A stretch of 64,000 bases of DNA. Source: Deltaproteobacteria bacterium. GTDB lineage: Bacteria; Desulfobacterota; Desulfomonilia; UBA1062. This document shows positions 21,416-28,633 of the stretch, in pieces (the stretch's first letter is position 1; each line of letters begins with the position of its first letter). The position numbers were made by a program, and so were the translations under genes. The notes below the pieces were generated by a model. The model was not told the origin of the DNA. It searched no databases and saw nothing but the letters and a program-made list of their open reading frames with translations. The stretch lies in contig JAKPDW010000027.1 of assembly GCA_029552245.1 (NCBI GenBank), positions 38,808 through 102,807 of the forward strand, given 5' to 3'.

Positions 21416-21781
21416 TCACGCGGGGACGTTCGTCTCCAGGACCTGCGCGATCTTCTTCTTGAGCTCGGTCATGTCCGAGGACTTCACCACGTACGCATCC
21501 GCCGCTATGGACTTCAGGTCGACCTTGTAGCTCCCGTACGCGCTGCAGAGGATCACGGGGAGGTTGTAGTAGGTGTTGCGGATCTCTTGGAGCACGTCCA
21601 GCCCGTTGGAGGAGACCATCTTGATGTCCAGGATCACCACGTCCGGCTTCTCCTCGGCTATCCTATCCAGGATCCCCACGCCGTCCGACGCGGTGGCGAC
21701 TTCGTACCCCTCCTCCTCCAGCTCCTCCGTGTAGAGGAGACGAATGTGCTTTTCGTCGTCCACGATGAGGATCTTGGGCAT
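21416..21781 (-). CDS. Stand-alone response regulator receiver
   Basis: 121-residue CheY-like single-domain protein. It has ILIVDDEKHIR (acidic pocket), the phosphoacceptor D52 in DVVILDIKM, S81 of VILCSAYGS in the Thr/Ser position, and a lysine in AYVVKSSDM. No output domain follows. An ideal AAGGAGGTGACC precedes the ATG at 21781. It lies between a glycosyltransferase and a PHP phosphoesterase, all on the minus strand. No histidine kinase gene adjoins. Confidence 0.93.
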   Translation of the reverse strand: MPKILIVDDEKHIRLLYTEELEEEGYEVATASDGVGILDRIAEEKPDVVILDIKMVSSNGLDVLQEIRNTYYNLPVILCSAYGSYKVDLKSIAADAYVVKSSDMTELKKKIAQVLETNVPA

Positions 21782-21806
21782 GGTCACCTCCTTGGGGTTG
21801 CTAGTG

Positions 21807-23033
21807 TTACTTCTGGTCCCACCGGTAGGTGAGATACGGCTTGTTCTGCTCGAAGACGAGGCACATGTCCTCGAGGTACTCCTCAGCCTGCTGGTGCGAC
21901 ATGCCCTCGGTCTTGTTCACGTACGACAGGATCATGCCGAAGTGCAGCGACGCCAGGACGTCCAGTATCCGCGCCGGTTCCATCACGCGCCTGTGGTACC
22001 CGATGGCGCAGTCGAACAGGATCCTCGCCCAGACCGTCACCGGGATCTCGAAGTGGTCCAGGTCGAGCGAGGCGATCTCCCGGATCTTCTGGAGGTTCTC
22101 GCCCGCCAGCAGGGCGCGGTAGAGGTCCCACTGCGAGTTGAACCCGTCCCTGAACTTCGTGTAGAGCCGCTCCCTGTTCACGGTGATGGGCGGGGGGGGC
22201 TCGATGTCCTTGAGGTTGAACCCGAAGATGGCCGTGGGCTTGCTCCACTTGGTGGTGGCCCACTTGTCCTTGAAGTGACCCATGAGGTTGAAGAGGGTGA
22301 CGACCATGTTCCTGAACATGGGCCCCATGTCGAGCGCCGGGTCCCTGGGCTTGGTGGTGCTGATCTTGGGCCTCCCGAGAAAGGCCTGGCAGATGGGGAC
22401 CCCCTCGTTCACCGCGAGCGTGCACATCCAGAGGTCTATGCCGAACTGGCTCACGTCCTCGTCCCAAAGCGTGCTCTTGAGGAAGGTGTGGGCCATGTCG
22501 CCGGAGAAGGCGCAGTCCCCTCCTATGGGCTGGCGGACACGCCTCCCGTAGAGACAGCGCGTGAGCGGGTAGGCGATAGTGGTGGCGACCGGGCTCTCGT
22601 ACTTGTGCCTCACGTACAGGGGTGACACGAAGGAAAACCCCTTGAACACGGGTTCGGCCAGATTCTTGACCCAGACAGGGCCCACGCTCTTGAGGTTGGC
22701 CTCGAGCACCACCACCGCCTTCGCCTCGAGGTCCACCGCCTTGCGGAAGAGGTTCTTGAGGTTGTTGCCCTTGCCCCTGATCCCCCTCGGCGTGGAGATC
22801 ACCATCTTGGGAACGCCGTGATCCGGCGCCTCCATGAAGGCCTGGGGCGTACCGTCGGTGCTGCTGTTGTCGCAGTTGATGATCACGGACCTGAGGTTTG
22901 CGAAGTGTTCCCTGAGCCCCAGGGCCGCCTGCTCCGCGGGCAGGGCTATGGCCGCCGCCTCGTTGCAGGACGGGATGCCCACCACTATGTCCGCCCGGGT
23001 TATGCCGCCGGGGTTCACCTCGTTGAAAACCAT
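21807..23033 (-). CDS. Glycosyltransferase, glucosyl/mannosylglycerate synthase-like
   Basis: 408-residue GT-A type protein. The N terminus reads IVVGIPSCNEAAAI, followed by IINCDNSSTDGTPQ in the nucleotide-sugar site and IGGDCAFSG in the middle. A largely helical C-terminal third follows, with no membrane segment. This arrangement resembles soluble synthases of glucosylglycerate or mannosylglycerate (compatible solutes), but the acceptor cannot be read directly and other GT-A enzymes remain possible. AAGGAG lies upstream of the ATG. The next genes downstream are the single receiver (25 bases away) and the PHP phosphoesterase. Confidence 0.7.
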   Translation of the reverse strand: MVFNEVNPGGITRADIVVGIPSCNEAAAIALPAEQAALGLREHFANLRSVIINCDNSSTDGTPQAFMEAPDHGVPKMVISTPRGIRGKGNNLKNLFRKAVDLEAKAVVVLEANLKSVGPVWVKNLAEPVFKGFSFVSPLYVRHKYESPVATTIAYPLTRCLYGRRVRQPIGGDCAFSGDMAHTFLKSTLWDEDVSQFGIDLWMCTLAVNEGVPICQAFLGRPKISTTKPRDPALDMGPMFRNMVVTLFNLMGHFKDKWATTKWSKPTAIFGFNLKDIEPPPPITVNRERLYTKFRDGFNSQWDLYRALLAGENLQKIREIASLDLDHFEIPVTVWARILFDCAIGYHRRVMEPARILDVLASLHFGMILSYVNKTEGMSHQQAEEYLEDMCLVFEQNKPYLTYRWDQK

Positions 23034-23202
23034 GCCGACCTGGCTCCTTGTCTAGGGGACGGGCCTGCCTCCCCGCCTTCATATATTGGGACATTTATCG
23101 CCGTGCGGCAACTGGAAAAACCTTCAGCCCCTTACGCAACGGAAAGAGAGGAGCGGGCGCAAAAGGTGAGAACGTGGTCGAGGCCGCCGCGGAAAGGCCG
23201 CC

Positions 23203-23233
23203 GAGGTCCCGGGTTTGAGCCCCTGGGTCGCCA
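23203..23233 (+). other. tRNA 3'-end-like fragment
   Basis: The stretch contains CCGGGTTTGAGCCCCTGG, resembling a T-arm with a TTTGAGC loop and one mismatch, followed by GTCGCCA like an acceptor end with CCA. No matching 5' acceptor strand (GGCGACC) is found within 80 bases upstream. It may be a tRNA remnant or an integration scar, or a chance match. Confidence 0.25.
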
Positions 23234-23272
23234 ATTCTCCCCTTGCCTTTTCGAGGGTGCTGTGTGATCGTT

Positions 23273-23278
23273 TATAAT
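23273..23278 (+). promoter_or_regulatory. -10 element at the helicase start
   Basis: A perfect TATAAT ends four bases before the helicase ATG. The -35 match is poor. There is no Shine-Dalgarno before the ATG, so a leaderless mRNA is conceivable. Confidence 0.4.
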
Positions 23279-23281
23279 TCG

Positions 23282-24964
23282 ATGCAGGCAAGCGACAAGC
23301 CGCTCATCATACAGAGTGACGGGAGCGTCCTCCTCGAGGTGCATTCCGAGGCGTACGACGAGGCGAAGGATGCGATAGCGCCCTTCGCGGAGCTCGTGAA
23401 GTCCCCCGAGCATGTCCATACCTACCGGATAACCCCCCTCTCCTTGTGGAACGCCTCGGCCATGGGGGTGACCAGGGAAGAGGTCATGGCGGCGCTCGAG
23501 AGGTTCTCGCGCTACGAGATACCGCATACCGTGGCCAGGCGCATCGGGGAGGCCTTCGAACGGTGGGACGCCGTGCGCCTCTTCGAGCACGACGGGGACA
23601 CCCTGGTGGCAAGGATCAAGAACGGGGAGATCCTGTCTCTCTTGAGAACATCCGCCGAGGTCTCCAAGATGATCGTGGGCGTGGACGAGCCGCTGGGGCT
23701 GGTCATGCCCAGGGGGGTCCGCGGGAGGTTCAAGCACGCCTGCATCAAGATGGGCTACCCGGTGAACGACCTCGTGGGGTATGAGCCAGGCGACCCTCTC
23801 CCCATGGACCTCAGGCCGGTCACTTCCTCAGGCGAGCAGTTCAGGCTGAGGCCGTACCAGGAGGAGGCCGCAGACAGTTTCTGGGCCGGGGGAGGGCCGG
23901 CAGGCGGCCAGGGCATAGTGGTCCTTCCCTGCGGGGCGGGCAAGACCGTGGTGGGCATGGCCGTGATGGCCAGGGCCCGGACGCACACGCTCATTTTGTG
24001 CACCAACGTCTCCGCGGTGAACCAGTGGGTCTCGGAGCTTCTGGACAAGACCACGCTCTGTCCGTCGGACATCGGGGTGTACATAGGCGGCAGGAAGGAG
24101 ATCGCCGCCGTGACCGTCACCACCTACCAGATGCTGACCTACCGGAGATCGAAAGACGGCCCGTTCGAGCACATGAACCTCATGATGGGCCGCAACTGGG
24201 GTCTCATCGTCTATGACGAGGTCCACGTCATGCCCGCGCCCGTCTTCAGGGCGACCACCGAGCTCCAGGCGAAGCGGAGGCTGGGGCTCACGGCGACGCT
24301 CATCAGGGAAGACGGGCTCGAGGACGACACCTTCTCGCTCGTGGGCCCCAAGTGCTACGACGTGCCGTGGAAGGAGCTCGAGCAAAAAGGGTTCATCGCC
24401 CAGGCGCTGTGCTGCGAGGTGCGGGTCCCGCTTGCATCGGAGAAGGTCCGCGAGTACGTGAGCTCGCCCGAGAGGGTGCAGTTCAGGATCGCCTCCGAGA
24501 ACGGAAACAAGGAACGTGTCTTGACGGCCATCCTGAAGAAACACATGGACGAGCCGGTGCTCGTGATCGGCCAGTACCTGAGCCAGCTCAAGAGGATCGC
24601 GGCGAGGCTGAAGGCCCCCCTGATCACCGGTTCGACCAGCAACGCCCGCCGTGACGAGCTCTACGAATCGTTCAGGAGGGGCGACATACCCGTGCTCGTG
24701 GTCTCGAAGGTCGCGAACTTCGCCATCGACCTCCCGGACGCATCCGTGGCGGTCCAGGTCTCCGGGACCTTCGGCTCCCGCCAGGAGGAGGCCCAACGGT
24801 TGGGCAGGATCCTGCGGCCCAAGGACAGGGTCTCCACCTTCTACACCCTGGTGAGCAAGGAGACCTCCGAGGAGGAGTTCGCCCACAAGAGGCAGGTCTT
24901 CCTCGCGGAACAGGGGTACCGGTACCGCATCGAGGAGTGGACGGTTGAAGACCTCGACACATGA
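23282..24964 (+). CDS. XPB/Ssl2-like superfamily 2 DNA helicase
   Basis: 560-residue bacterial homologue of XPB. The N-terminal domain (about 1-180) has the typical PLIIQSDGSVLLEV and SPEHVHTYRITPLSLWNA. The helicase core carries Walker A LPCGAGKT (215-222), the DEVH box (312-315), TATLIREDG including the RED motif of XPB proteins (342-344), and motif VI QEEAQRLGRILRPK. A role in DNA opening or translocation during repair or transcription is expected from the family. The start at 23282 retains the family N terminus. It overlaps the next gene by 20 bases, so the two are coexpressed. Confidence 0.9.
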   Translation: MQASDKPLIIQSDGSVLLEVHSEAYDEAKDAIAPFAELVKSPEHVHTYRITPLSLWNASAMGVTREEVMAALERFSRYEIPHTVARRIGEAFERWDAVRLFEHDGDTLVARIKNGEILSLLRTSAEVSKMIVGVDEPLGLVMPRGVRGRFKHACIKMGYPVNDLVGYEPGDPLPMDLRPVTSSGEQFRLRPYQEEAADSFWAGGGPAGGQGIVVLPCGAGKTVVGMAVMARARTHTLILCTNVSAVNQWVSELLDKTTLCPSDIGVYIGGRKEIAAVTVTTYQMLTYRRSKDGPFEHMNLMMGRNWGLIVYDEVHVMPAPVFRATTELQAKRRLGLTATLIREDGLEDDTFSLVGPKCYDVPWKELEQKGFIAQALCCEVRVPLASEKVREYVSSPERVQFRIASENGNKERVLTAILKKHMDEPVLVIGQYLSQLKRIAARLKAPLITGSTSNARRDELYESFRRGDIPVLVVSKVANFAIDLPDASVAVQVSGTFGSRQEEAQRLGRILRPKDRVSTFYTLVSKETSEEEFAHKRQVFLAEQGYRYRIEEWTVEDLDT

Positions 24965-26705
24965 CCTCATCGTCGGCATACCCACGCCCGTGGTGCCCCT
25001 CGTGTCCATGATGGTGGTGGGTGACAGGCTCGACCGCAAGGAACTTGCGGAGAGGCTCTCCGACGAGGGGTACCTCGCCGGGACGGTCTCCTCGCTGCCC
25101 GAGCGGCTCTCGGAGCTCCTCCTGAGCCTCCACGAGGCGGGGGGTGTCGCCGAGGAGGACATGCTCGCGCGGGTGATGGGGTACGATGCGGACGAGCTCA
25201 AGTCCTCCCTGGAGCAACTGGGGCGGAGGGGGCTCGTTTTCCAGAGCGGCCTGAGCGGCAGGGAACCGCTCCTCATCCTGCCTTCGCTCTGGCCGGTCAT
25301 GGAGGCCCTCAGGTCATCCCGGTGCAGGGACCCGGGCACCCTCGAGTGGGAGGCCGTGAGGTCGGACGGGCTCTGGCCCCACCTCACACTGATAAACGCG
25401 GTCGCCACCTTCAGGATCCGGTGCAAGGGCGGGCTCGAGCCGTTCAAGAAAGGGTGGGAGCTCCTCGAGGCGAAGCTCTCCCATGCCATGGACCTGAGGA
25501 GGGTCTACGCGGAACTCGTCGAGCTCGGGTGCCTCAGGGAGAAAGACGGGTTCTTGGTCCCCGTGCAGCGCCATGTCGTCTCGCTCGCCATGGGAGGCGC
25601 CCTCCGCTATCGCGTCTGGAGATACTACCGTTCGTGCAGGGGTCGGCCCGGGCTCGACTACAAGGTGTTCCTCGCCATGGGGGACCGTGCCCTGCAGAGG
25701 GACCACCTCCTCCGGGTCGTGCTGCTCCACGTGTTCGCCATGGAGAGGTCACTCCCGGACAGCGAGAGGTCCGAGATCGAGGCGCTCGTGGACGAATGGA
25801 CCGGCGCGGGGATCCTCGAGCAGGACGTGTCGGGGGCGTGGCTGAGGTTCGCCCCGGACGTGTTCGAGGCCCTCAGGACGGGCAGGGCCGAGACCCCGGC
25901 GCGTTTCTACTCTGACGAGGCGATCGTGCAGCCCACCATGGAGATCCTCGTCCCCAGGGACTTCGACCCGGTCGACCTCGTCAACGTCGGCGAGGTCGCC
26001 GACCTCGTCCACGCGGACGTGGTGAGCATATACCGCGTCACGAAGGATTCCGTGGCCAGGGCCGTCCAGGCGGGCTGGGACCAGGACAAGATCGTGAGGT
26101 TCCTGGAGAGGATCTCCCGTCACAGCATCCCGGAGGCGCTGAGGATGAACGTGGCCGGCTGGTGCCGCCTGCATGCCGAGGCCCACCTCATCAGGGGGAC
26201 GTTCCTCGTGTTCGGCGGCGACAAGGCGGTGCTCCCGAGGGGGCTCGACGAGGTGCTTCCCGGCATCTTCCGCGTCCCCAGGAACTGCGAGGAGGAGATA
26301 GGGGCCTTCCTGGCGAGGAAAGGGGTCGTCCTGAGGGACGTCGATGCTGAGGCGGAGCACGACCACGAGTTCGACTGGGGGAGGACGGGCCCCATAGCAC
26401 CACCGAGACCGACAGCCCAGACGCGCATCGTCATGAAGGAGGGCGTCTTCCCCTACGGCATGGTCATCCCCATGACGTTCGGGCCGAGGCGGGAGTCGCT
26501 CTTCGAAGAGGCCCTCAGGATGCACAGGGACATCGTCATCTTCTACCCCCGGCAAGGCTACGGAGAGATGCAGGTAAGGAAGGTATGTCCCCTGTCCATC
26601 TTCCGGAAGGGGGGCGTGCATTTCATGGAGGCCTACTGCGACGATACCAAGGAGGGCGAGGTGTTCGACCTCGGCAAGGTGAGGGCCGTGCTCAGGCACG
26701 CGTGA
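24945..26705 (+). CDS. Helicase-associated protein with C-terminal WYL-like domain
   Basis: 586-residue partner encoded with the XPB-like helicase. The N-terminal half is helical with winged-helix-like stretches. Residues about 325-450 (IVQPTMEILVPRDFDPVDLV onward) resemble the helicase C-3/XPB N-terminal-like module found in such partners. The last 80 residues (IVIFYPRQGYGEMQVRKV, then GGVHFMEAYCDD and VFDLGKVRAV) look like a WYL ligand-sensing domain. TTG at 24945 is the start: GAGGAG sits 8 bases upstream inside the helicase gene, giving a 20-base overlap and translational coupling. The function is inferred only as a regulator or DNA-binding partner of the helicase. Confidence 0.75.
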   Translation: MKTSTHDLIVGIPTPVVPLVSMMVVGDRLDRKELAERLSDEGYLAGTVSSLPERLSELLLSLHEAGGVAEEDMLARVMGYDADELKSSLEQLGRRGLVFQSGLSGREPLLILPSLWPVMEALRSSRCRDPGTLEWEAVRSDGLWPHLTLINAVATFRIRCKGGLEPFKKGWELLEAKLSHAMDLRRVYAELVELGCLREKDGFLVPVQRHVVSLAMGGALRYRVWRYYRSCRGRPGLDYKVFLAMGDRALQRDHLLRVVLLHVFAMERSLPDSERSEIEALVDEWTGAGILEQDVSGAWLRFAPDVFEALRTGRAETPARFYSDEAIVQPTMEILVPRDFDPVDLVNVGEVADLVHADVVSIYRVTKDSVARAVQAGWDQDKIVRFLERISRHSIPEALRMNVAGWCRLHAEAHLIRGTFLVFGGDKAVLPRGLDEVLPGIFRVPRNCEEEIGAFLARKGVVLRDVDAEAEHDHEFDWGRTGPIAPPRPTAQTRIVMKEGVFPYGMVIPMTFGPRRESLFEEALRMHRDIVIFYPRQGYGEMQVRKVCPLSIFRKGGVHFMEAYCDDTKEGEVFDLGKVRAVLRHA

Positions 26706-26913
26706 GGGCCGCCGCCCCCGGCCACGGCCTTTCGCCGTGTCCTGGAGGGGTGCTCGAGGTTGTGGGGTGTGTCTGTCCGGTCCCAGGCCGGGTGTGCGGC
26801 CTCAGGTCCCCTCGCATGCGTGCACAAGGGGGTCTGCGTCATCCTCGTCCCCCGGCCCACGCCTGTGCCGGCCTCCCGGTCGATCCCGAAGGCGTGGTGC
26901 CTCGGGCGTGAGG

Positions 26914-27101
26914 GGCCTTCAACGGGCGGGCTCCTCCGGGCTTTTCTCCCGAGAGACTATGAACATCACAGGAGCAAGGATGCGTCCAGGCCTTCGACGG
27001 GCGGGCTCCTCCGGGCTTTCCCTCCCGCAGCCGGGCATCGCCGCTCTGTCGGCACGTAAGCAGGGCCTCGAGCAGGCGGGCTCCTCCAAGCTTTTTCTCC
27101 T
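26914..27101. repeat. Three direct repeats of about 37 bp at 75-bp period
   Basis: Copies at 26914-26950, 26989-27026 and 27064-27101 share the core GGCGGGCTCCTCC and a flanking CTTTTTCTCC-like end. Start-to-start spacing is 75 bases twice. The third copy ends on the stop codon of the M48 protease. The period is a multiple of three, so the minus strand stays open and repeats the phrase EEPA. No protein is claimed. The rest of 26706-27100 shows no gene. Confidence 0.8.
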
Positions 27102-28411
27102 CACTTGCGCTCAGAGGCTTCCTGCCTGAGGGCCTCCCTCATCTTCTCGAGCTCTTCGGCCACCCCCTGGGGGAGTTCGTCCCGTCTCTTGAGCGCCTCC
27201 TGGATGTGGAAGAGCGACGGGGAGCGGTTTGCCGACCTGAAGAAGTAGCGCGCGAACGATACGTGCGAGAGGGCCTGGTTCCCCATGCCCTCGTAGAGGA
27301 CGCCCAGGACGTAGTCTGCCCTCGGGTTCTGGCCGCTGTAGGGCTTGAGCAGCTCGATGGCCTCCGCGTACCTGCCCCTGCCCCTGAGGATCTCCGCCTG
27401 GGCTGTCCGCGCCGACGCGGTCCTGCCGTACGAGGAGAGCAGGGGGTAGGCCTCCTCGCTCCTCCCCATGGCATACAGGACCAAGCCCTTTGTCGCGCGC
27501 GCGATGTCCAGGTCGATCCCTTCCAGGAGCGCCATCGCCCCGGCATAATCGCCGGAGCGGTACTTCACGAGGGCGATCGCCAACGACCTGTACGGCTCCG
27601 GCAGGGTGGAAGAACGCAGGGAGGCCTCCTGTGCGGGGAGGAGGAGCCCGAAGATGCACGCCTGGAGCCTCAGGTAGGTCTCGTCCGGGCGGGGAGACCC
27701 CGCGTCCGTCGCGATGGCCGCGACCCTCTTGTCGGTAAGCGGGTGTGTGAGGAGGTACTCGGGAACCCCAGAGGCACCCGACGTGGCGTTCAGCCTCGCA
27801 AGAAAGCGTGTCATGGCGGACGGGTCGATGCCCGAGGACTTGAGGATGCCCGCGCCGAACTCGTCCGCCGCGAACTCGTGCTGCCTCGAGTAGGCGAGCT
27901 TCAGGTTCTCTCCGCCGCCGAGCGACGAGAAGATCATGGCCGCCCCCGCCTCGGGGTTCTTGGAGGACAACAGGGTCCCGGCGAGGATGCCCAGGGCTGT
28001 GGCCGCGGTTATCTTCGCCTGGGTCTCGAGCGTCTCCGGGATGTGGCGGAGCTGGGCGTGACCCATCTCGTGGCCTATGACCGCGGCGATCTCGTCCATG
28101 TCCCTGGCGAACATGAGGAGCCCCAGGTTCACGAAGATGTGCCCGTCCGGGATCGTGAAGGCGTTGACCGAGCGGTCCCTCACCACGTGGAGCCTGTAGC
28201 GGTAGAGCGGGTTCGGCAAGCGGTGGGCCAACCGTTCCAGAAGGATCTGGACCGGCACGGTGATCTCCTCGTCGTGGATCACGAGATTGTTCCTCTCGAG
28301 GAGGTCGACGAACTCCTGGGCGACCTGCCTCTCCTCGGCGTAATCCATGGCCTGGGCCCAAGGCGTCACCGCGAGGATGAAAGCCCAGCATAGGACCATC
28401 GAGCGGGTCAT
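27101..28411 (-). CDS. Periplasmic M48-family metalloprotease with TPR region (BepA-like)
   Basis: 436-residue zinc protease. A signal peptide (about 1-21, FILAVTPWAQA) is followed by the M48 catalytic domain with HEMGH at 114-118 and a downstream glutamate in SRQHEFAADEFG. The C-terminal half (about 250-430) is a set of TPR-like helical repeats (AMALLEGIDLDIARATKGLVLYAMG, EILRGRGRYAEAIELL). This layout matches BepA/YfgC, an outer-membrane assembly quality-control protease. The ATG at 28411 gives the signal peptide, though no clear ribosome binding site is visible. Direct repeats abut the 3' end. Confidence 0.88.
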   Translation of the reverse strand: MTRSMVLCWAFILAVTPWAQAMDYAEERQVAQEFVDLLERNNLVIHDEEITVPVQILLERLAHRLPNPLYRYRLHVVRDRSVNAFTIPDGHIFVNLGLLMFARDMDEIAAVIGHEMGHAQLRHIPETLETQAKITAATALGILAGTLLSSKNPEAGAAMIFSSLGGGENLKLAYSRQHEFAADEFGAGILKSSGIDPSAMTRFLARLNATSGASGVPEYLLTHPLTDKRVAAIATDAGSPRPDETYLRLQACIFGLLLPAQEASLRSSTLPEPYRSLAIALVKYRSGDYAGAMALLEGIDLDIARATKGLVLYAMGRSEEAYPLLSSYGRTASARTAQAEILRGRGRYAEAIELLKPYSGQNPRADYVLGVLYEGMGNQALSHVSFARYFFRSANRSPSLFHIQEALKRRDELPQGVAEELEKMREALRQEASERK

Positions 28412-28577
28412 GATGGGTGTGTTGTAAGCCCCCCGGTCCGCTTTTTCAAGGGCGATCCTGACCGCCGCGCTCACCGCGCGGACCCCGGATTACGCATGTG
28501 TAACCACGTGTACAAAACTGTGGGGACGATTACGTGCGGGAACACTCCAACATGATGATAATACAAGACTATATCCC

Positions 28578-28594
28578 TTGGTCTCCGTCTTGCC
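28578..28594 (+). promoter_or_regulatory. Candidate sigma54 (-24/-12) promoter
   Basis: TTGG-N8-CTTGC keeps the invariant GG and GC at the required 10-base separation, but the rest of the -24 element is divergent. It ends 39 bases before the start of the secreted protein. No better sigma70 pair is obvious in the leader; a GATAAT lies upstream at about 28556. Confidence 0.3.
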
Positions 28595-28633
28595 TGAGGG
28601 AACGTACGCACAGGTGACGACGGAGGTATCACC

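Noticed and set aside
28556..28633. Cyclic di-GMP riboswitch upstream of the PKD protein
   Set aside because: The conserved GEMM core and tetraloop-receptor sequences are absent from the leader.
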